A stretch of 64,000 nucleotides of DNA from NCBI GenBank assembly GCA_025361565.1, contig JANYKN010000125.1, forward strand, positions 95,171-159,170, in the 5' to 3' direction. Each line of letters opens with the position of its first letter. Positions within the stretch are counted from its first letter, which is position 1. Position numbers and translations under genes: made by a program. Origin of the DNA: Bacteroidota bacterium (GTDB lineage Bacteria; Bacteroidota; Bacteroidia; Bacteroidales; NBLH01). Below are positions 1 through 9,409 of this stretch, piece by piece. The notes beneath the pieces are model-generated. The model was not told where the DNA came from and ran no database searches. It saw only the letters and a list, made by a program, of their open reading frames with translations.

Positions 1-147
1 CTGTATAACACCAAAATTATGATCGGTTTCGGTAAAAATCATTTCAGCAATAGTGTCATTTGCATTAGTTTTGGCATCTTTGCCAGTTTGTGCGCAACTT
101 GAAATGCTGATACTTAATAACATTAAAAATAATAGATACTTTCTCAT
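1..147 (-). CDS. DUF1573-family lipoprotein, N-terminal 49 codons only
   Basis: The reverse strand reads from an ATG at 147 to the left edge of the window, where the gene is cut. The product starts with a lipoprotein signal peptide (MRKYLLFLMLLSISISSC, lipid-attachment Cys at residue 18). A short Thr/Asp-rich linker follows, then the segment FTETDHNFGVI, which resembles the opening strand of DUF1573 domains (usually an F-E-x-T-x-H-D-F-G pattern). Such proteins are lipid-anchored outside the cytoplasm in Bacteroidota and their function is not established. The family call rests on about ten residues plus the lipobox, so the lipoprotein call is firmer than the DUF1573 call. Confidence 0.6.
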   Translation of the reverse strand, partial: MRKYLLFLMLLSISISSCAQTGKDAKTNANDTIAEMIFTETDHNFGVIQ

Positions 148-231
148 TTTTTACATTTTTTAATTTAACAATTTATGAATTAGAAGATGTATAATTTAAC
201 ATCAATTCTAGATCTAATTCATAAAACGTTG

Positions 232-239
232 CAAAATTA
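232..239 (-). promoter_or_regulatory. Candidate -7 box (TAnnTTTG type) for the DUF1573 gene
   Basis: The plus strand reads CAAAATTA, which is TAATTTTG on the minus strand, a full match to the Bacteroidota -7 consensus TAnnTTTG. It lies 85 nt upstream of the DUF1573 start. No TTG -33 element at standard spacing was found. Confidence 0.35.
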
Positions 240-377
240 AATTTTTATACAATTAATACCACTTAAAATTTGCTTTTTTATTTATTTGAATTCAAGAATA
301 ATGAAATATTAAAACATACCACTTGGTTTGATGGATGAAATTTACTTTATTTGGATTTACTAATTGTTTAATAATTC

Positions 378-1151
378 ATGCTAATGGGAAAGAAGAAAAT
401 ATGTATCTCAACAATTCTTTTTATTGTATTATTGGGTCACACATGTTTAGCTCAGGTAGTTAATATCGAAAAGAAAAGAAAAGGCAATGAAGATGGCTTT
501 GCAGGTATTGTAGGTTTAGGTTTTTACTTGATTGACAATGGCAAACATATATCCCAATTTAAAAACGAAATTGATTTACAATACAAAAAAGGGCCACATA
601 CTTTTATTCTTTTAAACGATTTAAGCTTGATGACTGTTGATAATGACAATTTGGTCAATAGTGGATTTCAGCATTTCAGGTATAATTACACCATTAAAGA
701 TAGTAGTTCATTTACTATTGAAGCATTTGTACAACATCAGTACAACGCAGCCAAACTCTTAGAAAAAAGACTTTTAGCAGGTGTAGGTCCACGAATCCGA
801 TTGATAAATTCGAAAAAAGTTTCATGTTTTATAGGTATCATCGGAATGTATGAATATGAGCAATTATCGGACAGTTTAAGAACTAAAACTGAATTGGCCA
901 GATTAGGATCATATCTTAGTTTTAATTGGGATATCGCTGAAAATTTATCCTTTAACAATATCACTTATTATCAGCCTGCATTTCAAACTTTTACAAATTA
1001 TAGAATTTCAACGGAAACCAATTTGCAGCTAAAAATTACACGTTCACTTTCTTTTAAAATTGGATTACAAACCAATTACGATTCAAATCCTCCTGAAAAA
1101 ATTCAAAAATTATTTTATTATTGGGAGAATGCTTTGAGTTACGAGTTTTAA
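378..1151 (+). CDS. DUF481-like outer-membrane protein
   Basis: 257 residues. A signal peptide (LFIVLLGHTCLAQ, cleavage near residue 26) is followed by alternating short polar/aromatic beta-strands and turns. The pattern SGFQHFRYNYTIKDSS, then EAFVQHQYNAAKLLEKRLLAGVGPRIRL, resembles the YdiY/DUF481 family of outer-membrane beta-barrels, and the chain ends in an aromatic residue (SYEF) as many barrels do. DUF481 proteins are putative salt-induced outer-membrane proteins with no defined substrate. The ATG at 378 is followed two codons later by another (384) that would give the same signal peptide; neither has a clear ribosome binding site. It stands alone, divergent from the DUF1573 gene and about 140 bp before valS. 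Confidence 0.7.
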   Translation: MLMGKKKICISTILFIVLLGHTCLAQVVNIEKKRKGNEDGFAGIVGLGFYLIDNGKHISQFKNEIDLQYKKGPHTFILLNDLSLMTVDNDNLVNSGFQHFRYNYTIKDSSSFTIEAFVQHQYNAAKLLEKRLLAGVGPRIRLINSKKVSCFIGIIGMYEYEQLSDSLRTKTELARLGSYLSFNWDIAENLSFNNITYYQPAFQTFTNYRISTETNLQLKITRSLSFKIGLQTNYDSNPPEKIQKLFYYWENALSYEF

Positions 1152-1223
1152 TATATAAGAGGTTATTAGAAATTTAAAGAACCCAACTGAACTTCAGGAA
1201 GATATAAAAATAAAAAGGATTTC

Positions 1224-1253
1224 TTGAATGATGGGAATGTTTTATTATTTTTG
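1224..1253 (+). promoter_or_regulatory. Promoter of valS (TTG - 19 nt - TATTTTTG)
   Basis: TTG at 1224-1226 and TATTTTTG at 1246-1253 are separated by 19 nt. This matches the Bacteroidota primary sigma factor pattern (-33 TTG, -7 TAnnTTTG). The box ends 39 nt before the valS ATG. It is the best two-element promoter seen in the window. Confidence 0.6.
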
Positions 1254-1292
1254 CGATTGAAAAAATACGAATACTTTAACAGGAAATAAACG

Positions 1293-3932
1293 ATGACAAA
1301 GGAAATTCCCTCACAATACAATCCCGCCCAAACAGAAGAAAAATGGTATGCATACTGGCTAGAGCACAAACTTTTTAAATCGGTACCCGACAAAAGGGAG
1401 CCTTATACCATAGTTATACCTCCGCCAAATGTTACAGGTATTCTCCATATGGGGCATATGCTTAACAATACCATTCAAGATATTCTTATCCGCAGGGCAC
1501 GTATGCTTGGAAAGAATGCTTGTTGGGTGCCCGGAACCGATCATGCTTCTATTGCAACCGAAAGCAAAGTGGTGACCAAACTAAGAGGCGAAGGAATTGA
1601 AAAACAAGATATTGGCAGAGAAAAATTTCTGGATCATGCATGGGAATGGACCCATAAACATGGAGGAATTATCCTTGAGCAATTGAAAAAAATGGGCGCT
1701 TCGTGCGATTGGGATCGAACTGTTTTTACCATGGACGAAAAACTTTCGGCAAGCGTTATCAAGGTATTTATCGATTTACATAAAAAAGGCCTCATTTACC
1801 GCGGAGTAAGGATGGTAAATTGGGATCCTTCTGCAAAAACAGCCGTTTCGGACGAAGAGGTTAATTACAAAGAAGTACAATCGAAATTATATTATGTTCG
1901 CTATCAATTTGAAGGAGAGGGCAATTATATAACCATTGCCACTACCCGACCAGAAACTATTCTTGGGGATACTGCAATTTGTGTGCATCCTGAGGATGAT
2001 CGCTTCAAGCAATTTAAAGGTAAAAATATTATTGTTCCATTGGTAAATCGTATTATTCCCTTAATTGAAGATGAATATGTTGACAGGGAATTTGGAACCG
2101 GTGCTTTAAAAATTACTCCAGCACATGATATCAACGACTACGAGATTGGACAAAAGCACAATCTCAAGATTATCGATATTTTTAACGAAGATGGAACTTT
2201 AAATGAAGCTGCTGAGATACTTATCGGCAAAGACAGATTTGAAGCCAGAACACTGATAGTAGAAATGCTTGAAAAAGAAGGACACATCGTTAAAATTGAA
2301 GATTATGTAAACAAAGTTGGTTATTCGGAACGGACTGATGCAGCCATTGAGCCAAAACTCTCTATGCAGTGGTTCCTAAAAATGGCCAATATCGTTAAAC
2401 CCGCTCTTGATAATGTTTTAGACGACACCATTGTTTTTCATCCTGCCAAATTCAAGAATATTTACAAACATTGGATGGAAAATGTGCGGGATTGGAATAT
2501 TTCCAGACAATTGTGGTGGGGACACCAAATTCCTGCCTATTATCTGCCCAACAGCAATGAATTTGTAGTAGCTGAAACCATTGAAGAAGCCGTGGAACTT
2601 GCCAAACAAAAAACAGGGAACCAAAATCTTAAAGCAACAGATTTAAAGCAGGATGCCGATGTTTTGGACACTTGGTTTTCATCGTGGTTGTGGCCAATTT
2701 CTGTTTTTGATGGCATCAATAATCCTGATAATGAAGATATTAATTATTATTATCCAACCAATGATTTGGTTACCGGACATGATATCATCTTTTTCTGGAT
2801 TGCCAGAATGATTATGTCAGGATATGAATATAGAGGCAAATTTCCGTTCAAGAATGTTTACTTTACTGGAATGGTAAGGGATGGGCAAGGAAGAAAGATG
2901 TCGAAACAATTGGGCAATTCACCGGATCCGCTTGAGCTGATCAAAGAATATGGTGCTGATGGCGTTCGTGTTGGCATGCTGTTGTGTTCGCCAGCAGGTG
3001 GTGATTTGTTGTTCGATAACAAACTACCAGAACAAGGAAGAAATTTCGGAAATAAAATTTGGAATGCTTCACGACTTATATTTCAATGGGAAACTGATGC
3101 TACTATTCCACAACCTGAATATGCCAGAATAGCAATAAATTGGTTCGAAAATAAGTTGAGCCAAACTGTTCAAAACATTGATAAACAATTTAATGAATAC
3201 AGGATTTCGGAAGCATTGATGACGGTTTACAAGTTCTTTTGGGATGAATTTTCATCTTGGTATCTTGAATTGGTTAAACCAGCATATCAGCATCCGATTG
3301 ATAAAAAAACATACGATAAAACCATTGAATTTCTTGATCAATCTTTGCGCTTGCTTCATCCATTTATGCCTTTTATAACCGAAGAAATCTGGCAAAGTAT
3401 TGAAGAAAGAAAAGATGGCGAAAGCATTTCATATGCTTCACTTCCAAAAGCAGGGCAAATAGATGAAAAACTATTATTGGCTTTTGAAAACAAAAAAGAA
3501 GTGATTTCGAGCATCCGAAAAGTAAAATCAGAAAAAAACATTCCACAACGCGAAGAAGTAATCCTTAAAATAAAATCAAATCCAAAGGATTACAATTCAG
3601 ACCTTGACGCTGTGATTAAAAAACTGGCAGGTGTAAAGCAAATTGAGATTGTGGACGAAAAGGTGAATGGGGCGATCAATTTTATTGTAAGCGCAGTTGA
3701 ATATTATGTTCCGCTAGGCGATTTGGTAAATAAGGACGAGGAAATATCCAAACTTGAAAAAGAATTGGAATATACCCGTGGCTTTATTGACTCGGTGATG
3801 AAAAAGCTTGGAAATGAACGATTTGTACAAAGTGCACCAGCCAATGTTGTTGCCCTTGAGCAAAAGAAAAAAGCAGAAGCTGAATCTAAAATTTTAGCGA
3901 TTGAAGAACAACTTGTTGCACTTAAAAGTTAA
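1293..3932 (+). CDS. valS: Valyl-tRNA synthetase
   Basis: 879 residues, full length for the family. It charges tRNA-Val with valine using ATP in the cytoplasm. Class I signatures are clear: [16 protein letters not shown] with the HIGH-type motif HMGH at residues 52-55, and [12 protein letters not shown] with the KMSKS-type motif at 535-539 (Gln replaces the final Ser). The editing (CP1) domain is marked by [13 protein letters not shown] and [12 protein letters not shown]. The anticodon-binding domain follows, and the C-terminus is the valine-specific coiled coil ([17 protein letters not shown] to the end). The start is supported by the upstream promoter. It is followed 20 bp later by a membrane-protein gene and then rpe, probably as one transcript. 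Confidence 0.98.
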   Translation: MTKEIPSQYNPAQTEEKWYAYWLEHKLFKSVPDKREPYTIVIPPPNVTGILHMGHMLNNTIQDILIRRARMLGKNACWVPGTDHASIATESKVVTKLRGEGIEKQDIGREKFLDHAWEWTHKHGGIILEQLKKMGASCDWDRTVFTMDEKLSASVIKVFIDLHKKGLIYRGVRMVNWDPSAKTAVSDEEVNYKEVQSKLYYVRYQFEGEGNYITIATTRPETILGDTAICVHPEDDRFKQFKGKNIIVPLVNRIIPLIEDEYVDREFGTGALKITPAHDINDYEIGQKHNLKIIDIFNEDGTLNEAAEILIGKDRFEARTLIVEMLEKEGHIVKIEDYVNKVGYSERTDAAIEPKLSMQWFLKMANIVKPALDNVLDDTIVFHPAKFKNIYKHWMENVRDWNISRQLWWGHQIPAYYLPNSNEFVVAETIEEAVELAKQKTGNQNLKATDLKQDADVLDTWFSSWLWPISVFDGINNPDNEDINYYYPTNDLVTGHDIIFFWIARMIMSGYEYRGKFPFKNVYFTGMVRDGQGRKMSKQLGNSPDPLELIKEYGADGVRVGMLLCSPAGGDLLFDNKLPEQGRNFGNKIWNASRLIFQWETDATIPQPEYARIAINWFENKLSQTVQNIDKQFNEYRISEALMTVYKFFWDEFSSWYLELVKPAYQHPIDKKTYDKTIEFLDQSLRLLHPFMPFITEEIWQSIEERKDGESISYASLPKAGQIDEKLLLAFENKKEVISSIRKVKSEKNIPQREEVILKIKSNPKDYNSDLDAVIKKLAGVKQIEIVDEKVNGAINFIVSAVEYYVPLGDLVNKDEEISKLEKELEYTRGFIDSVMKKLGNERFVQSAPANVVALEQKKKAEAESKILAIEEQLVALKS

Positions 3933-3952
3933 AACCAAAATATCAGATAAAA

Positions 3953-4837
3953 ATGAGATCACCGGAACGAGTTAACTTGATGAAAAAATATTTTTCGGTT
4001 TATAAAGCCGAATATCCTTCGTTTGGTAGACTCCTTCAGATTGGTGTGGGATTGGTGGTTTTTGGTATTGCGATTATTTATTTTTTCAACAATACCATTT
4101 TGGCCGGATTAATTGCAGTTTTGATAGGTTCCGGATTATTCACACTTTGGATACGGCCTTATTTCAGAGATAAAAAATTGTTCAGTGAAAGGCCGATGGT
4201 TTCACAAATGTACAATTGGTTGATTGCCGATTTAAATACACGGATTAAAGAAAGGGCAATAGAAGTTTTAAAGCTCAATATGAGCAATTTACGACCAGAA
4301 AACTTCCTCATCGTTTCTTATCCGCTTTATTGGCCGGAACCTGGTGTTGATGAGCGTTCAATCATTAGAAGAGAAACCGAAGATGGAACAATTCTTTATA
4401 ATGTTTGGAAAGTGCAGGTGATTGCCTTAACAAAGAATTACATTTCCTTTTTCAATTGCACCTATGATTGGATAAGCGATGTACTTTTTAACGAAAGGAC
4501 AAACGAGTTTTTTTACGATGATATTTCATCCGTTAAAAATGACGTTGAACCAATCAGTAGAAAGTTGATTGGAGATGAAGAAGAAAGAAAACTCACCACA
4601 TTTGTTTTTAAAGTGACCAATATGTCATCGGACACTTTATCGGTCATAACCAAAATACCTGAACTGAATTATTCGCCAAACCTGACTGTAAGTATAGAAA
4701 AAGCGGTACAAGCGTTAAGAATTATGCTGCGTAAAAGAAGATATGACGAAGAACAGGATCCAATTATCATTGAACCTTTGGAAAATAAAGATACTGAGGA
4801 ACATAGGAATGAGTCAGAACACGAAAATGAAAAATAA
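3953..4837 (+). CDS. Hypothetical inner-membrane protein with two N-terminal TM segments
   Basis: 294 residues, family not recognised. Residues about 28-70 hold two adjacent hydrophobic stretches (LLQIGVGLVVFGIAIIYFF and TILAGLIAVLIGSGLFTLWI), predicting a short hairpin in the membrane. The remainder is a soluble, probably cytoplasmic domain with mixed alpha/beta character, ending in an acidic low-complexity tail rich in Glu, Asn and His. No enzyme motif is visible. It lies 20 bp after valS and 12 bp before rpe on the same strand, so co-transcription is likely, but this gives no clue to a shared function. Confidence 0.75.
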   Translation: MRSPERVNLMKKYFSVYKAEYPSFGRLLQIGVGLVVFGIAIIYFFNNTILAGLIAVLIGSGLFTLWIRPYFRDKKLFSERPMVSQMYNWLIADLNTRIKERAIEVLKLNMSNLRPENFLIVSYPLYWPEPGVDERSIIRRETEDGTILYNVWKVQVIALTKNYISFFNCTYDWISDVLFNERTNEFFYDDISSVKNDVEPISRKLIGDEEERKLTTFVFKVTNMSSDTLSVITKIPELNYSPNLTVSIEKAVQALRIMLRKRRYDEEQDPIIIEPLENKDTEEHRNESEHENEK

Positions 4838-4849
4838 GAATAAAACAAA

Positions 4850-5506
4850 ATGCAACATCTAATAGCACCTTCTATCCTATCGGCAGATTTTACCAATCTT
4901 GAAAAAGAAATCAAGTTTTTGAATCAAAGCGAAGCGGATTGGATTCATATTGATGTGATGGATGGTCATTTTGTTCCCAACCTGACTTTCGGTTTCCCCA
5001 TCATCAAGCAATTAAAAAAACATGCTGAAAAACCATTCGATGTGCATTTAATGATTACACAGCCTGAGCGCTATTTAAAAGAATTTAAAAACGCTGGGGC
5101 CGATATTCTTACCGTTCATTACGAAGCTTGTTCTCATTTGCACCGTGTGGTTCAAGAGATTAAAGCACTTGGCATGAAAGCTGGCGTATCTTTAAATCCA
5201 CACACTCCCGTTCATTTGCTTGAAAATATTATACATGATATTGATTTGGTGTTGATTATGTCAGTAAATCCTGGCTTTGGCGGACAAGCTTTTATCGAAA
5301 ATAGCTATAAAAAAATACAGCAAACCAAAGAATTAATCCAGAAAACAAAATCAAATGCCATGATTGAAGTTGATGGCGGTGTAGATGCCTCAAATGCAGC
5401 CAAATTGATTGATTCAGGAGCAGATATATTGGTTGCCGGAAATTTTATATTTGGTTCCAACAACAGAGATCAAGCAATTATGCAATTGAAACAACTGAAA
5501 TTTTAA
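4850..5506 (+). CDS. rpe: Ribulose-phosphate 3-epimerase
   Basis: 218 residues, the normal family length. It interconverts D-ribulose 5-phosphate and D-xylulose 5-phosphate in the non-oxidative pentose phosphate pathway. It is a TIM barrel with all family signatures: APSILSADF at the N-terminus, HIDVMDGHFVPNLTFG (metal ligands His33 and Asp35), DVHLMI (His66), VNPGFGGQ (phosphate loop) and IEVDGGV (Asp175, metal ligand and acid/base partner of Asp35), then the phosphate-binding end AGNFIFGS. It is the last gene of the valS group and converges on the caspase-like gene with only 34 bp between the stops and no obvious terminator hairpin. Confidence 0.97.
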   Translation: MQHLIAPSILSADFTNLEKEIKFLNQSEADWIHIDVMDGHFVPNLTFGFPIIKQLKKHAEKPFDVHLMITQPERYLKEFKNAGADILTVHYEACSHLHRVVQEIKALGMKAGVSLNPHTPVHLLENIIHDIDLVLIMSVNPGFGGQAFIENSYKKIQQTKELIQKTKSNAMIEVDGGVDASNAAKLIDSGADILVAGNFIFGSNNRDQAIMQLKQLKF

Positions 5507-5540
5507 ATTCCTGAGATTTCATGTTAATTGAAAAGTTTAA

Positions 5541-7322
5541 CTAATATTTAAAATAAAAATCCTTAGTTAAAGAAGTTGATTCCCAGGGAGTTTGTTTTCC
5601 ACCTGACTCAAGCAGTACTTTTTGCCTCACTTTTTTAAACATATCCTCAATTTGTAAATCGGATTGCTTAATATATTCGAGCAATGCTGAAGTATATAAA
5701 CCATTGCTACCTGAACCGTCCGAGGCAGTTTTGCCTGGCGAAGTGGCATATGCAATCAGAGAGCCTGACGGTGCATCCATAAAAGCCAAACCGCTCGATT
5801 CAAGGCCACGGCTCCAACTCCGAGCGAAAGGGTTATCTCGGCAAGCATCAAGTATAATTAAGTTTATCTTAGATTTGGCATCTTCCATCCTGGCCAAAAC
5901 GCGATCGGCCAAAACGCAATTGAATTCAACATCTCGTTCATTTTCCAATTTCGAATCAACAGGCACTAGATAATTAATTCCCTTGGCCTGAATGCCGTGT
6001 CCAGCATAAAAAAATAGGCCAACATCATAAGCCTTCAATTGTTCACCAAAATCATCAATCATTCTTTTCATGTCGTTTTGACTACAATTTTCACATTTCA
6101 ATACGGTGAACCCCAAACTTTCCAAGGCAGTTTTCATCGCTCTTGCATCATTCACTGGATTTGGAAGGGTTCCACCAAATTGGTAATTTGAATTTCCCAT
6201 GACCAACGCAAGGCGTTTTTGTGACTGATTGACAGGATTATCAACAACTTGCATGTTTGAATTTTGAATGGTAAATGATTTTTCGGCTGTGGCTCCTTTT
6301 GAGTCGGTTGCGGAAACTCTAATAATGTTTTCGCCATCATTCAATGAAATATCTGCATAAAAATAACCTGAATAATCAATTGTAGCAGTTCTACCATTGA
6401 TAGTTACGGCAGAAATTCCATCAGCATCCTTTGCATTGCCTGCAACCCTAATTGAGGGAATTTTCACAATTTTAAAACCTCTTTCAACAAGGGGTTCGGT
6501 TATTACAATTTCAGGTGGCGAATTTTCTACCACCGGAACGTCAGTATTTTTGGAGTAAGGTCCTTGGCTCAGACCTGAAATGTAAGCACCTTGATCCCTT
6601 AATTCTTGTATCTGTATGGAAGGAAAAACAGTACGTGTTCTCCACCATTGCTGAGTATAGCCAACACCTTTTGACATGACCAAGGCCCAAACCCCATTTC
6701 CATAGGTTAGGCTGGTAATATAATATCCTTGGTTCCAAAATTCGCTAATTTCTTGTTCGGGATAATAGGTGCGGGTGCGCCAAATCTGGCTAGTGAAACC
6801 ATTTCCTTTTGTCATAACCAGTGCCCATTTACCTTCACCATAAACCAAATTGGTAATATAATGACCTTTGTCCCAGTGTTCTTTTATTTCAGCCTCAGGG
6901 AAAATGGTTCTGGTACGCCAAATCTGGGTTGGTGGTCCCTGAGATAATTTACTCATCACCAGCCCCCAAACTCCATTTCCATAAGTTAAGTGGGTAATTT
7001 GATATTCTTTGGCCCAATATTCATCAATTTCCTTTTCGGGAAAATAGGTTCGGGTCCGCCACATTTGTTCAGAAAATCCAGTGCCTTTAGACATCACAAG
7101 AGCCCAATTTCCATCATTAAAGGTTAAATCGGTGATATAATAACCCAAATCCCAATCTACCTTAATCTCATTTTCAGGGAAATAAGATTTTGTTTCCCAT
7201 TTCTGATCCGTATAACCGGTTCCTTTGGACATAACCAGGTTCCAAACCTGACTTTGAGAAAAAAGGCTGAAAGAAACCAGGATAAATATCCAGGATCCAA
7301 CAGCCCTAATTATATGCTTCAT
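5541..7322 (-). CDS. Secreted caspase-like (C14) protease with five WALVMSKG repeats
   Basis: 593 residues. Signal peptide 1-22 (SWIFILVSFSLFSQ). Residues 27-250 are five tandem repeats of 46-47 residues starting at Trp27, 73, 119, 166 and 212, each built as W-x-LVMSKG-x-G-x-x-x-Q-x-WRTRT-x-FP-x-x-EI-x-x-x-W-x-x-G-Y-x-IT. These resemble the repeats (DUF7477) I recall from the C-termini of plant MUT9-like casein kinases. Residues about 268-353 look Ig-like. The caspase/metacaspase domain spans about 369-593 (RLALVMGNSNY onward), with catalytic His442 in FFYAGHG and Cys494 in DACRDNPF. Both catalytic residues are present, so an active cysteine peptidase, probably with Arg/Lys specificity as in metacaspases, is expected outside the cytoplasm. 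The substrate and the repeat ligand are unknown. Confidence 0.88.
   Translation of the reverse strand: MKHIIRAVGSWIFILVSFSLFSQSQVWNLVMSKGTGYTDQKWETKSYFPENEIKVDWDLGYYITDLTFNDGNWALVMSKGTGFSEQMWRTRTYFPEKEIDEYWAKEYQITHLTYGNGVWGLVMSKLSQGPPTQIWRTRTIFPEAEIKEHWDKGHYITNLVYGEGKWALVMTKGNGFTSQIWRTRTYYPEQEISEFWNQGYYITSLTYGNGVWALVMSKGVGYTQQWWRTRTVFPSIQIQELRDQGAYISGLSQGPYSKNTDVPVVENSPPEIVITEPLVERGFKIVKIPSIRVAGNAKDADGISAVTINGRTATIDYSGYFYADISLNDGENIIRVSATDSKGATAEKSFTIQNSNMQVVDNPVNQSQKRLALVMGNSNYQFGGTLPNPVNDARAMKTALESLGFTVLKCENCSQNDMKRMIDDFGEQLKAYDVGLFFYAGHGIQAKGINYLVPVDSKLENERDVEFNCVLADRVLARMEDAKSKINLIILDACRDNPFARSWSRGLESSGLAFMDAPSGSLIAYATSPGKTASDGSGSNGLYTSALLEYIKQSDLQIEDMFKKVRQKVLLESGGKQTPWESTSLTKDFYFKY
6573..7244 (-). 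repeat. Five 46-47-codon repeats in the caspase-like gene
   Basis: In-frame tandem repeats coding for the W-x-LVMSK units at residues 27-250. The fifth unit is the most divergent and lacks the EI-x-x-x-W end. The third has LSQGPPTQ in place of the Gly-rich turn. Confidence 0.85.
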
Positions 7323-7429
7323 AGTTCAAGGATTTGATATTGAACATTTTATTTATTTATAAAAATGCACAACTTTAAAATTATTCATTTTTATTCAATA
7401 TTTAATAAATAAATCAGGAAACCTTAAAT

Positions 7430-8644
7430 TTATTTTCCATCCAAATAATCCTGCAAATATGAAAATTTCTTGCTCAGTTTTCCTTTTAAGGACGTAATAC
7501 TAGCCCTTTTTATTACATTATCTTCATCATCACCAAATAGAGCAGGAAAAACATTATCAATCAAATCATTAGCAAAACTAATTGATGAGTTTCTGGATGC
7601 TTCACCAGGTAAATTATCAACAGCCATAATGGTAATGTTTTCAGGAGAAAAAGCGTCAACTTCATTCCAAGAGGCTGGGTTAATGCCATAAAAAGGCTCC
7701 TCAATTGTTGAAGCCCTTACTGTGGTAGGAATTGGCCCATTAACGTCGCAACTGATATCAGCAATAAGCTTGATGTTAAAATCGGGATTCCGCACGTCAT
7801 TTTTTGTGAAAAAAACAGGTGATTCAGGATCCCAATAATGGCAACACATTAAAACATCGGTAACTTTTGTATAAGGTAAAAAGGTGGATTCATATTCTTG
7901 AGGAAATTTTGCAAAATGCTCCAAATCAAACACATCGTTGTTTTTCCTTTTTACATAATGCCAAGGATCAATTTGACAATAAACCGGATGATCATATGAG
8001 TTTTTTAAAAAATCCTGTGGGCTCACTTTTTTGATTTCTAGATGATTGAGCACTTCCATTGCTCCATGGGCTACGCGACCACCGCCAGTTATTAATATTT
8101 TAATGTTTGGAAGCACCGCTTTATTCAATTCTCCAAAAAACTCATCCATATCATGGCATAAATGTGCACGCCTTATATTGTACTTTCCGGAGCGGATTCC
8201 ATATGCAAGAATTGCATTGTATGATCCAACAATTCCAGCCCAACGACCAAAAGCTACTAACCTAACTCCCTGAGCATCTGTTAAATATTCATAATCAATA
8301 AGTTTTATATTTCTAGCAACAATTGCTTGTAACAAATCCCTATTATGTGGCTGCTTTTTTGCTGTATGCGAAAAGAACATGTATGTTTTACCCGGAATCA
8401 AATATCGGATTTTAACTTCTTTTACTCCAATCAGAATATCGCAATTGCTAAGGTCATCTTGCAAAGTTAATCCAAGTTCTAGATACTCTTCATTAGTATA
8501 AGCCCTTAAATCACTGGGTTGTATGTAAAGTTCAACATTGGGAAACTTTTTCAATAACTCCAGCCCTTGTTGAGGTGGTATAGCTACTCTACGATCAGGA
8601 GGTGTTTTGGTTTCTTTTAAAATTCCAACTTTAATTTTTTCCAT
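7430..8644 (-). CDS. Saccharopine dehydrogenase / alanine dehydrogenase-family NAD-dependent oxidoreductase
   Basis: 404 residues. The N-terminal AlaDH/PNT-type domain begins VGILKETKTPPDRRVAIPP. GVKEV (Lys75) and FFSHT (His93) match the positions of the catalytic Lys and His of the lysine-forming saccharopine dehydrogenase Lys1. The Rossmann region has ILITGGGRVAHGAMEVL (residues 183-199). Enzymes of this fold oxidise amino acids or opines with NAD+. Motif spacing favours the Lys1-like branch over true alanine dehydrogenase, but bacterial members have uncertain substrates and no lysine-pathway partner is nearby. It is apparently monocistronic, with a TAnnTTTG box just upstream. Confidence 0.8.
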   Translation of the reverse strand: MEKIKVGILKETKTPPDRRVAIPPQQGLELLKKFPNVELYIQPSDLRAYTNEEYLELGLTLQDDLSNCDILIGVKEVKIRYLIPGKTYMFFSHTAKKQPHNRDLLQAIVARNIKLIDYEYLTDAQGVRLVAFGRWAGIVGSYNAILAYGIRSGKYNIRRAHLCHDMDEFFGELNKAVLPNIKILITGGGRVAHGAMEVLNHLEIKKVSPQDFLKNSYDHPVYCQIDPWHYVKRKNNDVFDLEHFAKFPQEYESTFLPYTKVTDVLMCCHYWDPESPVFFTKNDVRNPDFNIKLIADISCDVNGPIPTTVRASTIEEPFYGINPASWNEVDAFSPENITIMAVDNLPGEASRNSSISFANDLIDNVFPALFGDDEDNVIKRASITSLKGKLSKKFSYLQDYLDGK

Positions 8645-8671
8645 TATATTATTTTAAAAAATAATTGCCAG

Positions 8672-8679
8672 CAAATTTA
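8672..8679 (-). promoter_or_regulatory. Candidate -7 box for the saccharopine dehydrogenase-family gene
   Basis: CAAATTTA on the plus strand is TAAATTTG on the minus strand, a full match to TAnnTTTG, 28 nt upstream of the start codon. The -33 element is not clear. Confidence 0.45.
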
Positions 8680-8889
8680 ATAAAAGAAAGCAGATTTTAG
8701 CGATTAGAAAATAGATTTTAGAACTTTGAGATAATACTATCGTAAATTTGGTATAAATCGATTAAAAAGATTCATAATCTAGAGCAATTGTGCCATTTCA
8801 AAATAGTGAAAAATCTTGTAAGATTGATATTAATTGTTCATTTGATCAAAAAGAAGTTTAATAAATTAACATACATCCCTAAAATTTCG

Positions 8890-8897
8890 TATTTTTG
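8890..8897 (+). promoter_or_regulatory. Candidate -7 box of ssrA
   Basis: TATTTTTG is a full match to TAnnTTTG and ends 11 nt before the mature tmRNA 5' end. This is a plausible distance for a short 5' leader removed by RNase P. No good TTG lies at the -33 position. Confidence 0.5.
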
Positions 8898-8908
8898 CAT
8901 TCCCAAAT

Positions 8909-9302
8909 GGGGCTGACCTGGATTTGACAGCGAGTAAATTGGGTTGTAAGCATGCCGGGCAAAGTACATTAACCCGTTAAACTATAGTGCACAATTCTAA
9001 TTGGCGAAAATAACTACGCTCTTGCTGCTTAATTTTCACTCAGTGATTTAAGCTTAATCTTGCACGGAATGTGTGGGACGGGACATCTGGCGGATGGTTT
9101 GCTCAATGCCGGTTCGGCTACCAGGTGCAGAAAATATTGAGATAGTTCGGTTGAAGCTTCGGTGACCGGGCGAAACTAAAGAAGATAAGGGTTGAACGGG
9201 GTGCTCATTCCCAATTCAGTCACGAAAACCAATAACGAGATAAGCATGTAGAAAGCAATTGGATTGCTAGTTTGGACCGGGGTTCGATTCCCCGCAGCTC
9301 CA
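8909..9302 (+). ncRNA. ssrA: Transfer-messenger RNA (tmRNA)
   Basis: The 5' end GGGGCUG (8909-8915) pairs with CAGCUCC at 9295-9301 to form the seven-pair tRNA-like acceptor stem (one G-U pair), followed by discriminator A at 9302. The T arm is the standard GGTTCGATTCC. The tag frame GGC GAA AAT AAC TAC GCT CTT GCT GCT TAA (9003-9032) encodes GENNYALAA, with the YALAA end recognised by ClpXP. tmRNA with SmpB rescues stalled ribosomes and tags the incomplete protein for degradation. The 3' CCA is not encoded (the genome reads ACGA), so it must be added by the CCA enzyme. Confidence 0.97.
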
Positions 9303-9320
9303 CGAATATTAATTTAAAAA

Positions 9321-9355
9321 CCCTGTAATTCAATATATTACAGGGTTTTATTTTT
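9321..9355 (+). terminator. Rho-independent terminator of ssrA, probably bidirectional
   Basis: CCCTGTAAT (9321-9329) pairs perfectly with ATTACAGGG (9337-9345) around a 7-nt loop, followed by TTTTATTTTT. Read on the minus strand the same stem is followed by TTTTTAAATT, so it could also stop transcription arriving from the pseudogene side. Confidence 0.85.
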
Positions 9356-9409
9356 GCATTGTGTGCAAATTCTAATTTTCATATACACAAAAACATATTT
9401 GTTTTATTT

